NCBI GenBank assembly: GCA_902558395.1
Contig: CACEDS010000001.1
Location: 260,180-324,179, forward strand
Reading direction: 5' to 3'
Source: an uncultured SAR86 cluster bacterium
GTDB taxonomy: Bacteria > Pseudomonadota > Gammaproteobacteria > Magnimaribacterales > D2472
Length of the DNA stretch: 64,000 nucleotides
A program made the position numbers and the translations under genes. Position 1 is the stretch's first letter, and each line of letters begins with the position of its first letter. Of this stretch, positions 18,472 to 26,398 are shown in pieces. The notes beneath the pieces are model-generated. The model searched no databases. It saw only the letters and a list, made by a program, of their open reading frames with translations, and had not been told where the DNA came from.

Positions 18472-19549
18472 TTCAATGAAGGCAAAGCTATCAAAACTTC
18501 AGGAAAGGCTTGCTGAAATTCAGAAGCTATTAATAGACTCAGAGACTATCAAAGATATGGATAACTACACTCTGCTTAATAAAGAGTTTGCAGATTTAAA
18601 GCCAATTGTTGATAAGTTTGATGAATATAACTCTGTTCTTGCTGCTATAAATGATGCAAATGAGATTCTTGAATCAGGTGACGAAGATTTAAAAAGTCTT
18701 GCTGAAGAAGAATTAAAAGAATCATTAGATAAACCAGATAAATTAGAACAAGAATTAAAATTAATGTTATTACCTAAAGATTCAGCAGATGATGGTTCTG
18801 CATTTCTTGAAATCAGAGCAGGAGCTGGAGGAGATGAGGCAGGTATTTTTGCAGGGGATCTATTCAGAATGTATTCACGACTTGCAGAAAGAGAAGGCTG
18901 GAATGTTGATGTGATTGATATTAAACAAGCAGAGCAGGGAGGTCTTAGAGAAGTCGTTGCTCAATTGAACGGTAAAAGTGTATTTAAAGTATTAAAATTT
19001 GAATCGGGTGTTCATAGAGTTCAAAGAGTTCCTGAGACTGAATCTCAAGGAAGAATTCACACTTCAACGTGTACTGTTGCGATACTGCCTGAAGTTGAAG
19101 AAGTTCAAGACATACAAATTGATAAAAATGATTTAAGGGTTGATACATTTAGAGCCTCTGGAGCTGGAGGTCAACATGTAAATAAAACTGATTCTGCTGT
19201 TAGGCTAACACATATACCTAGCGGTCTCGTTGTTGAGTGCCAAGACGGAAGATCTCAGCATAAAAATAAAGAAAAAGCACTCTCGTTATTGGCTTCAAAA
19301 TTAAAACAAGCAGAAATTGAAAGTCAGCAAGAAAGTATTGCTAGTGAAAGAAAAATATTAGTTGGTACTGGAGACAGAAGCGAAAAAATTAGAACATATA
19401 ACTTTCCACAAGGCAGAATGACTGATCATAGGATTAAGTTAACACAACATAACTTAGATCAAATTATGGATGGAGATATTAAATCTATATGTGATGCTCT
19501 ATTAGCGGAGAATCAGTTAGCAATGCTTTCTCAACTTGAATCAGAATAA
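18464..19549 (+). CDS. prfA: peptide chain release factor 1
   Basis: Recognises UAA and UAG stop codons. The start at 18464 gives 361 residues (E. coli 360), with ATG overlapping the hemA stop by 8 bp; a longer upstream reading lies within hemA. The catalytic GGQ motif is in RASGAGGQHVNKTDSAVR, and the codon-reading PxT-type loop lies in VPETESQGRIHTS. prmC starts immediately after the stop. Confidence 0.97.
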   Translation: MHDSMKAKLSKLQERLAEIQKLLIDSETIKDMDNYTLLNKEFADLKPIVDKFDEYNSVLAAINDANEILESGDEDLKSLAEEELKESLDKPDKLEQELKLMLLPKDSADDGSAFLEIRAGAGGDEAGIFAGDLFRMYSRLAEREGWNVDVIDIKQAEQGGLREVVAQLNGKSVFKVLKFESGVHRVQRVPETESQGRIHTSTCTVAILPEVEEVQDIQIDKNDLRVDTFRASGAGGQHVNKTDSAVRLTHIPSGLVVECQDGRSQHKNKEKALSLLASKLKQAEIESQQESIASERKILVGTGDRSEKIRTYNFPQGRMTDHRIKLTQHNLDQIMDGDIKSICDALLAENQLAMLSQLESE

Positions 19550-20377
19550 TTGAATTCCAAAATTAGTTTTTATATCAAGAATATTAATGAAATGTTGCCA
19601 AGTGATAGCGGCATTTCAAAAGAGCTGGTATTTTTTTTAAAAGATAGGCTAGGGTTAAGTGATACATCTATTTTTTTAGATGAATATAATCTTTCAGACA
19701 AAGAAGAAAATTTAATTAAAGAATTTATTGATTTAAAAAGCCAAGGATTTCCTCTAGATTATATTTTGCAAAACACATCTTTCTATAAAGATGATTTTTA
19801 TGTTGATCGTCGTGTTTTAGTTCCAAGGCCTGAGACAGAATTGCTTGTTGATTATATTAATGGCTTAAATTTAAAAGCTGGAATGAAAATTTTAGATGCT
19901 GGAACAGGTTCTGGTTGTATAGGAATATCCATAGCTAAATATAATCCGAGTATTACAGTTTATGGCATTGATTATTCTCGTGATGCATTAGAGGTCGCAC
20001 AAATTAATAAAAAAAATAAATTATTAGATAACTTTTATTTAATTAATTCAGATTGGCTGAATTGCATACAAGAAAGATCTATAAATATTCTAGTGAGCAA
20101 TCCTCCATATATTGCACCTTCAGACCCTCATTTAGAAAATCTTAAATATGAACCCATAAAAGCATTAGTTGCTGGTGATAATGGGCTAAAAGATTTTAAA
20201 ACCATAACCAAGCAAGCAAAAAATGTCCTAAGCTCTGATGGTATTTTAGTTTTTGAACACGGCTACAATCAATCTATGAATGTAGAAAATATTTTAATTG
20301 CATCAGGTTTTAAAAATATATATTTGATGAAAGATCATCAATCTCAACCTAGAATAACAACCGCAAGATTGGCATAA
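19550..20377 (+). CDS. prmC: release factor glutamine methyltransferase
   Basis: Methylates the Gln of the GGQ motif in RF1 and RF2. 275 residues with a TTG start directly after prfA. An N-terminal helical domain is followed by the methyltransferase domain: SAM motif LDAGTGSGCIGIS and the substrate-Gln motif NPPYIA (SNPPYIAPSDP). Position and motifs agree. A 70-bp gap separates it from the oxygenase pair. Confidence 0.96.
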   Translation: MNSKISFYIKNINEMLPSDSGISKELVFFLKDRLGLSDTSIFLDEYNLSDKEENLIKEFIDLKSQGFPLDYILQNTSFYKDDFYVDRRVLVPRPETELLVDYINGLNLKAGMKILDAGTGSGCIGISIAKYNPSITVYGIDYSRDALEVAQINKKNKLLDNFYLINSDWLNCIQERSINILVSNPPYIAPSDPHLENLKYEPIKALVAGDNGLKDFKTITKQAKNVLSSDGILVFEHGYNQSMNVENILIASGFKNIYLMKDHQSQPRITTARLA

Positions 20378-20384
20378 AAATTTA

Positions 20385-20413
20385 TTGCTCTAGCTGTTTT
20401 TTAAGAATATTAT
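20385..20413 (+). promoter_or_regulatory. predicted promoter of the oxygenase pair
   Basis: TTGCTC (20385-20390), a 17-bp spacer and TATTAT (20408-20413). The -10 matches five of six positions and lies inside a perfect palindrome, which suggests operator control. Confidence 0.45.
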
Positions 20414-20420
20414 TCTTAAA
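20400..20420. promoter_or_regulatory. 21-bp perfect palindrome, candidate operator
   Basis: Arms TTTAAGAATA (20400-20409) and TATTCTTAAA (20411-20420) are exact inverse complements around one central base. It lies 27 bp before the dioxygenase start and covers the predicted -10. It could instead be an AU-only hairpin ending the prmC transcript, but no clean T tract follows. Confidence 0.55.
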
Positions 20421-20447
20421 GATTCTTTATTTCTTTGGGGGTAGAAA

Positions 20448-21536
20448 ATGTTAGATTTTACGATGAATGAAAGCTCATTAAAAATCATTAAGAATAAAGA
20501 AGACCAATATAATCTTCCATATTTATGGATAAGAGACAACTGCTCATGTGATCAATGCAGAGTTAAAGAAACTCAAGAAAAAAGATTTATGTTAAATGCA
20601 GTTTCAGTTGATTTAAAACCAAAAAAAGTTGTTATCGATAAAGATATAGTAAGTATTGAATGGCCTGATAATCACGAAACATCTATAAATATTTCAGAAC
20701 TTGAAAATTTGAATAAATCTAGAAAGCCTGAAAAGATTTTATGGACTAATGATTTTATTCCAGAATATTACGATTGGAATGAGTTTATAGATAATAAAAA
20801 TGTTGCAATTGATGCCTTTACTAATTTTATTACTAAGGGTGCGATATGCATTAAAAATGCACCATCTACTCCAAACTCTTTAGAAAATCTTGCGCCTAGA
20901 CTTGGCCCAATCAGAGAAGTTTTATTTGAAAGAATTCACAATGTTTCTATAGACGGACATGTATATAACATAGCCCATACTTCACTTGAGGTTCCGCCTC
21001 ATAACGACTTTGCAAGTTATACATGGCCACCAAGTGTTCAAGCTCTTCATATGCTAGTTAATGATTGTAAGGGTGGAGAATCAATGATTGTTGATGGTTA
21101 TTCAGTCTTAAACGATTTAAAAGAAGAGCACCCACTTTTTTTTGAAATCTTATGTAATTTCCCCGTGCCTTTTAGAGAATTCGATGAAGACAATGAAACT
21201 TATGCTATTGAACCAATCATTAGATTAAATTCAAAGAAAGAAATAGTTGGTTTTAGATACTCAAATCAATTAATGCAAATGATAAATCCTAACTTAGAAA
21301 ATGTAGATTTATTCTACAAGGCTTATCATGAATTATGTTCAAGAGTGAATAGTGACAAATACAAATCAAAATTTAGATTAGAGTCTGGTCATATACTTTT
21401 AGTTTCTGCTCACAGAGTCCTTCATGGTAGACAAGAATTTAAACCAAATGGAAAGCGTCACCTTCAAGACGCTTACTATGAAATGGATAACATTGAGAAT
21501 AATCTAGTCTTGTATCAGGCTCAAAGGAGTAATTAG
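20448..21536 (+). CDS. 2-oxoglutarate/Fe(II) dioxygenase, gamma-butyrobetaine hydroxylase-like (TmpA-like)
   Basis: 362 residues with the two-domain layout of gamma-butyrobetaine hydroxylases. The N-terminal domain has zinc ligands Cys32, Cys34, Cys37 (NCSCDQC) and His76. The TauD-type core has iron ligands His185-x-Asp187 (PHNDF) and His326 (VLHGR), with a likely 2-oxoglutarate-binding Arg near 337. The next gene, 1 bp downstream, is an HD-domain oxygenase. Proteins of this pair of families form the TmpA/TmpB system: TmpA hydroxylates 2-(trimethylammonio)ethylphosphonate at C1. That pairing is the reason for preferring TmpA to a carnitine-synthesis enzyme; substrate identity is inferred. A clear GGGGGT Shine-Dalgarno precedes the ATG. 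Confidence 0.8.
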   Translation: MLDFTMNESSLKIIKNKEDQYNLPYLWIRDNCSCDQCRVKETQEKRFMLNAVSVDLKPKKVVIDKDIVSIEWPDNHETSINISELENLNKSRKPEKILWTNDFIPEYYDWNEFIDNKNVAIDAFTNFITKGAICIKNAPSTPNSLENLAPRLGPIREVLFERIHNVSIDGHVYNIAHTSLEVPPHNDFASYTWPPSVQALHMLVNDCKGGESMIVDGYSVLNDLKEEHPLFFEILCNFPVPFREFDEDNETYAIEPIIRLNSKKEIVGFRYSNQLMQMINPNLENVDLFYKAYHELCSRVNSDKYKSKFRLESGHILLVSAHRVLHGRQEFKPNGKRHLQDAYYEMDNIENNLVLYQAQRSN

Positions 21537-21537
21537 A

Positions 21538-22095
21538 TTGACTAAAAAAGTTGAGTTCACATCTATGGACAAAGGAACAAGGAATGATTATGACCTTATA
21601 TCAATCCATGATTCGGAAAATGAAAGAAACTTAGTTTCTAGAGTTATTGAATGGTTGAAGATGATGGATGGAGAGTCGCCCTATAAAATTAGCAGATTAC
21701 AACATTGTCTCCAAACGGCTACAAGAGCAGAAGAAGACGGAGCTGATACTGAGACTATTGTTTGCGCTCTTCTTCATGATATTGGTGATGTAATTTCACC
21801 TTCTAATCATTCTCAGGTTTCTGCAGCACTCCTAAGACCTTATATAAGCGAAAAAAATTATTGGATAGTTCTTAATCATGGTTTGTTCCAAGGTTATTAC
21901 TGGATGCATCATTATGACAAGGATAGAAATTTAAGAGATCAATATAAGGACCATCGATATTATCAAGACTGTATTGATTTTTGTGCTAACTGGGATCAGA
22001 AATCTTTTGATCCAGAGTATAAAACTAAATCCTTAGAATACTTTGTACCTATGATTGAAAAGATTTTTTCAAAAGAACCAAAGTCGTTTGTATAA
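21538..22095 (+). CDS. HD-domain mixed-valent diiron oxygenase (PhnZ/TmpB-like)
   Basis: 185 residues from a TTG start 1 bp after the dioxygenase. The metal ligands of the PhnZ family are all placed: His56 (LQHCLQTA), His80-Asp81 (LLHDIGD), His91, His114 (NHGLFQGYYW) and Asp153 (NWDQ). The ring of PhnZ substrate residues differs: as I align it, Asp84 replaces the His after HDIG, and Gln118 replaces the substrate Lys. That is compatible with a different phosphonate such as a trimethylammonium compound. PhnZ and TmpB cleave 1-hydroxyphosphonates to a carboxylate plus phosphate. Without the neighbour it would be called only an HD-domain phosphohydrolase-like protein. Confidence 0.75.
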   Translation: MTKKVEFTSMDKGTRNDYDLISIHDSENERNLVSRVIEWLKMMDGESPYKISRLQHCLQTATRAEEDGADTETIVCALLHDIGDVISPSNHSQVSAALLRPYISEKNYWIVLNHGLFQGYYWMHHYDKDRNLRDQYKDHRYYQDCIDFCANWDQKSFDPEYKTKSLEYFVPMIEKIFSKEPKSFV

Positions 22096-22098
22096 AAA

Positions 22099-23565
22099 TT
22101 AAGTACCACAGAAAGTTTTATATCTCACTGAAGAACTTTTAACTGGCTTTTCATATTCATAAAATTCTTTAATTTCGTCGTAAGGATTTTTTAAAATATC
22201 ATGAAGTTTTAAAAAAGGTTTCATATTATTATCAAAAACTGCTGCCTTTAAAGCTTCCTCAACTTTATGATTTCTTGGAATATATAATGGATTGACTGCA
22301 TTCATTGAAGATGCAATCTTTTCATCAGATATGCTTTCTTGCGAGACTCTTTCTTTCCATAATGTCATCCAGTTATCGAATGCTATATCATTTTTAAAAA
22401 GATTTTTAATACTTTTTATGTCACCAACAAGTGCTTTTGAGAGATATCTAAAGCATAAAGTGAAGTCAACCTTATTAGTTTTCATAAGATTTAATAGCTG
22501 AGATATTAAATTAATATCATCTTGATCTTCTTTTGATAAACCAATTTTAGACCTCATAGAAGAAAGCCAATAGTTTGTATATACAGGCTTAATTAATTGA
22601 AGCACCTCTGTTAATAGTTTTATTGCTTCATTCTGATCTTTGTGAACTAGAGGAATTAATGTTTCGGCGAGCCTGGTTAAATTCCAAGTTAAGATTTTTG
22701 GTTGGTTTTTATATGAGTATCTTCCATTTTTATCTATTGAACTAAAAACAGTAGAGGGATCATAGACATCCATGAATGCACAAGGACCATAATCAATAGT
22801 TTCTCCTGAAATAGTCATATTGTCAGTGTTCATGACCCCATGAATAAATCCAATACTCATCCAATTTGCAACTAATGATGCTTGCTCATTACAAACGGCT
22901 GCAAAAAAAGCAAGATAGGGATTTTCTACATCTGCGGTTTCAGGAAAGTGCCTATTTATTGAGTAATCAGCTAAGTCTTTAATTAAAGACTGATTTTTAG
23001 ATTTGTATGCATATTCAAAACTTCCAACTCTAATATGACTTGAAGCAACTCTTGTCATTACACCTCCTGGTAATTCTTGTTCTCTTTGAACATTTTCACC
23101 AGTTTTAATTGCAGCAAGGGCTCGTGTTGTTGGAATACCTAAGACATTCATACTTTCACTAATTAGATACTCTCTTAGCACTGGTCCCAATGCAGATTTA
23201 CCATCTCCTCTTCTTGAAAATGGTGTTGGCCCAGATCCTTTTAATTGAATATCTCTTAGATCACCATTTGTATTTACAGATTCACCAAGCAATAAAGCTC
23301 TTCCATCACCAAGTGCAGGATTGAAGTGACCAAACTGGTGACCAGAATATGCTTGAGCTATGGGCTGAGAGTCTTTTAAAACTTCTCTTCCTGAAAATAT
23401 CTCGGTACATTTATTTTGATTCTTTGCCAAAGAGCTTAAATTTAATTCTTCTGCAAGTGAATTATTGAATATAAGTAATTCCGGCGCTGGTGCTGGAGTT
23501 GCATAACTCTTTTCGCACATTTCACTTAAACTCTCTAAAAAGGTATTTTGTAGATCAAGTTTCAA
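22099..23565 (-). CDS. selO: protein adenylyltransferase SelO (YdiU family)
   Basis: Pseudokinase-fold enzyme that transfers AMP from ATP to protein Ser, Thr or Tyr, linked to redox homeostasis. 488 residues, typical for bacterial members. Conserved blocks AQAYSGHQFGHFNPALGDGRA, QLKGSGPTPFSRRGDGK and the catalytic-loop/metal region GVMNTDNMTISGETIDYGPCAF are present. The C-terminus ends Cys-Gly-Thr, with Cys at the antepenultimate position where animal SelO has selenocysteine. It lies 6 bp after the nitroreductase, so the two probably form one operon. Confidence 0.93.
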   Translation of the reverse strand: MKLDLQNTFLESLSEMCEKSYATPAPAPELLIFNNSLAEELNLSSLAKNQNKCTEIFSGREVLKDSQPIAQAYSGHQFGHFNPALGDGRALLLGESVNTNGDLRDIQLKGSGPTPFSRRGDGKSALGPVLREYLISESMNVLGIPTTRALAAIKTGENVQREQELPGGVMTRVASSHIRVGSFEYAYKSKNQSLIKDLADYSINRHFPETADVENPYLAFFAAVCNEQASLVANWMSIGFIHGVMNTDNMTISGETIDYGPCAFMDVYDPSTVFSSIDKNGRYSYKNQPKILTWNLTRLAETLIPLVHKDQNEAIKLLTEVLQLIKPVYTNYWLSSMRSKIGLSKEDQDDINLISQLLNLMKTNKVDFTLCFRYLSKALVGDIKSIKNLFKNDIAFDNWMTLWKERVSQESISDEKIASSMNAVNPLYIPRNHKVEEALKAAVFDNNMKPFLKLHDILKNPYDEIKEFYEYEKPVKSSSVRYKTFCGT

Positions 23566-23571
23566 ATTACT

Positions 23572-24237
23572 TCACTCAATGAAAGTTACAAACTTTTCTA
23601 TAGATTCTCTTGATGTTCTATAGTTATTTATTGGATGCTCTTTATTTGGATAGCCTAATGCAATCCCACACCAAACAACTTCGTTATCTGGAATGTTAAG
23701 AATATCTTTAACAGTTTCTGGATATATTGACCAAGATTCTTGAAGGCAAGTTCCCATGCCACGCTCAACAGTACTTAAACAGATATTTTGAATAAACATT
23801 CCAACATGTCCCCATCCATTCTCAGCAAATGCTTTATCAATAGTGACTATCATCCCAACCGGAGCACCAAAAAACTTAAAATTCTCTCTTATTTGCGAAA
23901 GTCTCGATTCAATATCATCTTGTTTAATAGACAAAGCTGTATACATATCCTTGGCACATTCCGATCTTCTTTTTTTATACTCTTCGTCCAATGGGTTGGG
24001 GTATATCTCGTATTCTATTTTTTCTTGTACGCCATTGTCATAGTTAGCAAGAGCTTTTTCAACAAGCTTTTCTTTTGCATTATTAGTTACAACATAAATT
24101 TTCCATGGCTGGATATTACCCCCAGAAGGAGCGCAGCTAGAAATTTCTAGTATCTCTTTGATAGTTTCAATATCTATTTCTTCATTAGTGAAGCTTCTAA
24201 CAGAATATCGTGATTTTATGAGTTCTTTAATGTTCAT
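23572..24237 (-). CDS. nitroreductase family flavoprotein
   Basis: FMN-dependent NAD(P)H oxidoreductase of the nitroreductase fold, 221 residues. FMN-phosphate contacts lie in the N-terminal SRYSVRSF and in SSCAPSGGNIQPWKIYVV. The central GHVGMFIQNICLSTVERGMGTCLQ helix and the final EVVWCGIALGYPNKEHPINNYRTSR are typical. The substrate is not predictable; related enzymes reduce nitro compounds, quinones or enones. It is divergent from the acyl-CoA ligase and immediately upstream of selO. Confidence 0.88.
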   Translation of the reverse strand: MNIKELIKSRYSVRSFTNEEIDIETIKEILEISSCAPSGGNIQPWKIYVVTNNAKEKLVEKALANYDNGVQEKIEYEIYPNPLDEEYKKRRSECAKDMYTALSIKQDDIESRLSQIRENFKFFGAPVGMIVTIDKAFAENGWGHVGMFIQNICLSTVERGMGTCLQESWSIYPETVKDILNIPDNEVVWCGIALGYPNKEHPINNYRTSRESIEKFVTFIE

Positions 24238-24257
24238 AATTACTTATCTATTTTTTA

Positions 24258-24287
24258 TTAACAATTCATTGTTCCTTCTTATATAAT
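24258..24287 (+). promoter_or_regulatory. predicted promoter of the acyl-CoA ligase, with an inverted repeat
   Basis: TTAACA (24258-24263), an 18-bp spacer and a perfect TATAAT (24282-24287). The inverted repeat AACAAT-TC-ATTGTT (24260-24273) overlaps the -35 and could be a regulator site for either divergent gene. Confidence 0.5.
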
Positions 24288-24316
24288 TTATATCAACAAT
24301 TTATTAGGGGAAAAAT

Positions 24317-25933
24317 ATGATCAGTGACATGCAAAAGTGGACTCCAAATGTTGCAAGCATAATCGAACATGCTAAAAACATTTATCCAGAACAAGAAGTA
24401 GTCAGCAGAATGGTTTCTGGTGAAATTCATAAAACTAATTATAAAGAGGTTTGCATTAGATCAAGAAAGCTAGCTTCAGCTCTTGAGAAAGATGGTTATA
24501 AAAAAGGTGATGTATTAGCAACTTTGGCCCTAAACACATATAGACATCTTGAAATGTATTATGGAATTTCAGGCATGGGAGCAATCACTCATACCCTAAA
24601 TTTTAGACTTCACCCAGAACAAGCTGTTTATATTATCAATCATGCTGAAGATAAGATAATTTTTGTTGAAACACCTTTTATACCAATGATGGAGGCTTTA
24701 AAAGACCAGCTGGAATGTGTTGAAAAATATATCATTCTCTGTGATCAATCAGAAATGCCAGAAACAACCCTAAAAAATGCTATTTCCTATGAGGAATACA
24801 TTGAATCAGGCGATGAGAATTATCAATGGCCAGCTATGGATGATGATGCAGCATGTGGTTTGTGTTACACATCAGGAACAACTGGTAACCCCAAAGGAGT
24901 TTTGTATGCTCATAAATCAAATATACTTCATGCTCAAGCAGCTTTAACAGGTTTAACCATTAGTCCTGATGAATCAATTTTAATGGTTGTACCATTATTC
25001 CATGTTCTTGCTTGGGGAACACCATACTTTGCACCAATGTTTGGTCTTAAACTTGTTATGCCTGGTATGCAAATGGAAGGAGAGCCTCTGTATGATTTAA
25101 TTGAAAAAGAAGAGGTCACCCTTGCTTTTGGAGTGCCAACAGTATGGATGGGTCTTTTAAGTTATTGCAGAGACAATAACAAGATCTTAAATTCAGTTAA
25201 AAATACTGTTATTGGTGGTTCAGCATTATCTTTAGCTATCCTAAAAGAGTTTGATGAAGTTCACGATGTTAATGTTATTCAGGGTTGGGGAATGACTGAA
25301 ATGAGTCCATTAGGAACATCGAACTTCCTTACTGAAGAAATGAAAAAGATGAGTAAAGAGGACAGATATGCTGTTCAATTAAAACAGGGAAGACCAATGT
25401 ATGGTATTGAACTAAAAGTTGTTGATGATTCAGGAAATGAATTACCTAAAGATGGTGAATCACAAGGACACTTATTGGTCAGAGGACCATGGGTATTGCA
25501 AAAGTATTTTAAAGCTGAAAAAGATGCTGTTGATAAAGATGGATGGTTCGATACAGGTGACATTTCTGTTCTTGATCAAGATGGTTATATGACCATAAAA
25601 GATAGAGCTAAAGATGTAATAAAATCAGGCGGTGAATGGATTAGTTCAATCGATCTTGAAAATGCAGCCGTGGGACACCCAGAGGTTGCTGAAGCCTGTG
25701 TTGTTGGAATTCCGCATCCAAAATGGGATGAAAGACCAATATTATTTATCGTAACTAATAGCGGAGAGCCAATTGAAAAACAATCAATTTTAGACTTTTT
25801 AGAATCAAAAGTTGCAAAGTGGTGGTTGCCTGATGAAATTATTTTTCTAAAAGAATTGCCGCATGGAGCTACTGGGAAATTACAAAAATTTGAATTGAGA
25901 GACGAATATACTAATTACTATATGGAGAAATAA
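24317..25933 (+). CDS. medium/long-chain acyl-CoA ligase (AlkK/DmdB-type AMP-forming)
   Basis: Activates a carboxylic acid to its CoA thioester with ATP. 538 residues with all ANL superfamily motifs: the phosphate loop YTSGTTGNPKGV, the adenine-pocket GWGMTEMSP, WFDTGDIS, the hinge DRAKDVIKSGGEWISS, and the catalytic Lys in ATGKLQKFELR. Overall resemblance is to the AlkK/DmdB branch, which acts on medium-chain acids or methylmercaptopropionate; which substrate is used cannot be told here. A MaoC-like hydratase follows after 1 bp, suggesting joint action on an enoyl- or hydroxyacyl-CoA. Confidence 0.88.
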   Translation: MISDMQKWTPNVASIIEHAKNIYPEQEVVSRMVSGEIHKTNYKEVCIRSRKLASALEKDGYKKGDVLATLALNTYRHLEMYYGISGMGAITHTLNFRLHPEQAVYIINHAEDKIIFVETPFIPMMEALKDQLECVEKYIILCDQSEMPETTLKNAISYEEYIESGDENYQWPAMDDDAACGLCYTSGTTGNPKGVLYAHKSNILHAQAALTGLTISPDESILMVVPLFHVLAWGTPYFAPMFGLKLVMPGMQMEGEPLYDLIEKEEVTLAFGVPTVWMGLLSYCRDNNKILNSVKNTVIGGSALSLAILKEFDEVHDVNVIQGWGMTEMSPLGTSNFLTEEMKKMSKEDRYAVQLKQGRPMYGIELKVVDDSGNELPKDGESQGHLLVRGPWVLQKYFKAEKDAVDKDGWFDTGDISVLDQDGYMTIKDRAKDVIKSGGEWISSIDLENAAVGHPEVAEACVVGIPHPKWDERPILFIVTNSGEPIEKQSILDFLESKVAKWWLPDEIIFLKELPHGATGKLQKFELRDEYTNYYMEK

Positions 25934-25934
25934 T

Positions 25935-26396
25935 GTGCTTAAAATAATTAAACCCTCAGAAATAGATTCTGTTATTGGAACTGAAACAGGTTTATCAGAA
26001 TGGATTACAATTGACCAAGAGCAAATAAATAAATTTGCTGAAGCTACTCTTGATAATCAGTTTATTCATGTTGATCCAGAAGCTGCAAAACCAATATTTG
26101 GTTCAACCATTGCTCATGGTTTTTTATCATTATCTTTAGCCGCTGGAATACCTATTGCCCAAGGAATGGGTCTTGCAATCGAAGGTATGAAGATGGGCTT
26201 AAATTATGGTTTAGATAAAGTTCGCTTTCTAAGTCCAGTTCCTGTAGGTTCTGAAGTTAGAATAAGAACAGAATGCATGGATATTACTGAAAAAAATCCA
26301 GGCCAATTTCTGATTAAGACTAAAGTTACCATGGAAATCAAAGGAGTCGAAAAACCTGCATATATTGCAGAGACTCTTGCTATGTATATTCTGTAG
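25935..26396 (+). CDS. MaoC-like (R)-specific enoyl-CoA hydratase/dehydratase
   Basis: Single hot-dog domain of 153 residues from a GTG start 1 bp after the ligase. The hydratase motif reads FIHVDPEAAKPIFGSTIAHGFLSLSLA, containing the Asp and His expected for catalysis. Close relatives are annotated as MaoC or NodN-like hydratases. Its tight coupling to the ligase points to a short acyl-CoA route. It ends 2 bp before the convergent gatB. Confidence 0.88.
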   Translation: MLKIIKPSEIDSVIGTETGLSEWITIDQEQINKFAEATLDNQFIHVDPEAAKPIFGSTIAHGFLSLSLAAGIPIAQGMGLAIEGMKMGLNYGLDKVRFLSPVPVGSEVRIRTECMDITEKNPGQFLIKTKVTMEIKGVEKPAYIAETLAMYIL

Positions 26397-26398
26397 TT

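Noticed and set aside
20448-21536. Gamma-butyrobetaine hydroxylase for carnitine synthesis
   Set aside because: The adjacent PhnZ-type HD oxygenase and absence of carnitine genes make a phosphonate role more likely, though not proven.
23788-24150. Open frames antisense to the nitroreductase
   Set aside because: The opposite strand encodes a complete, recognisable nitroreductase; no Shine-Dalgarno or homology on this strand.
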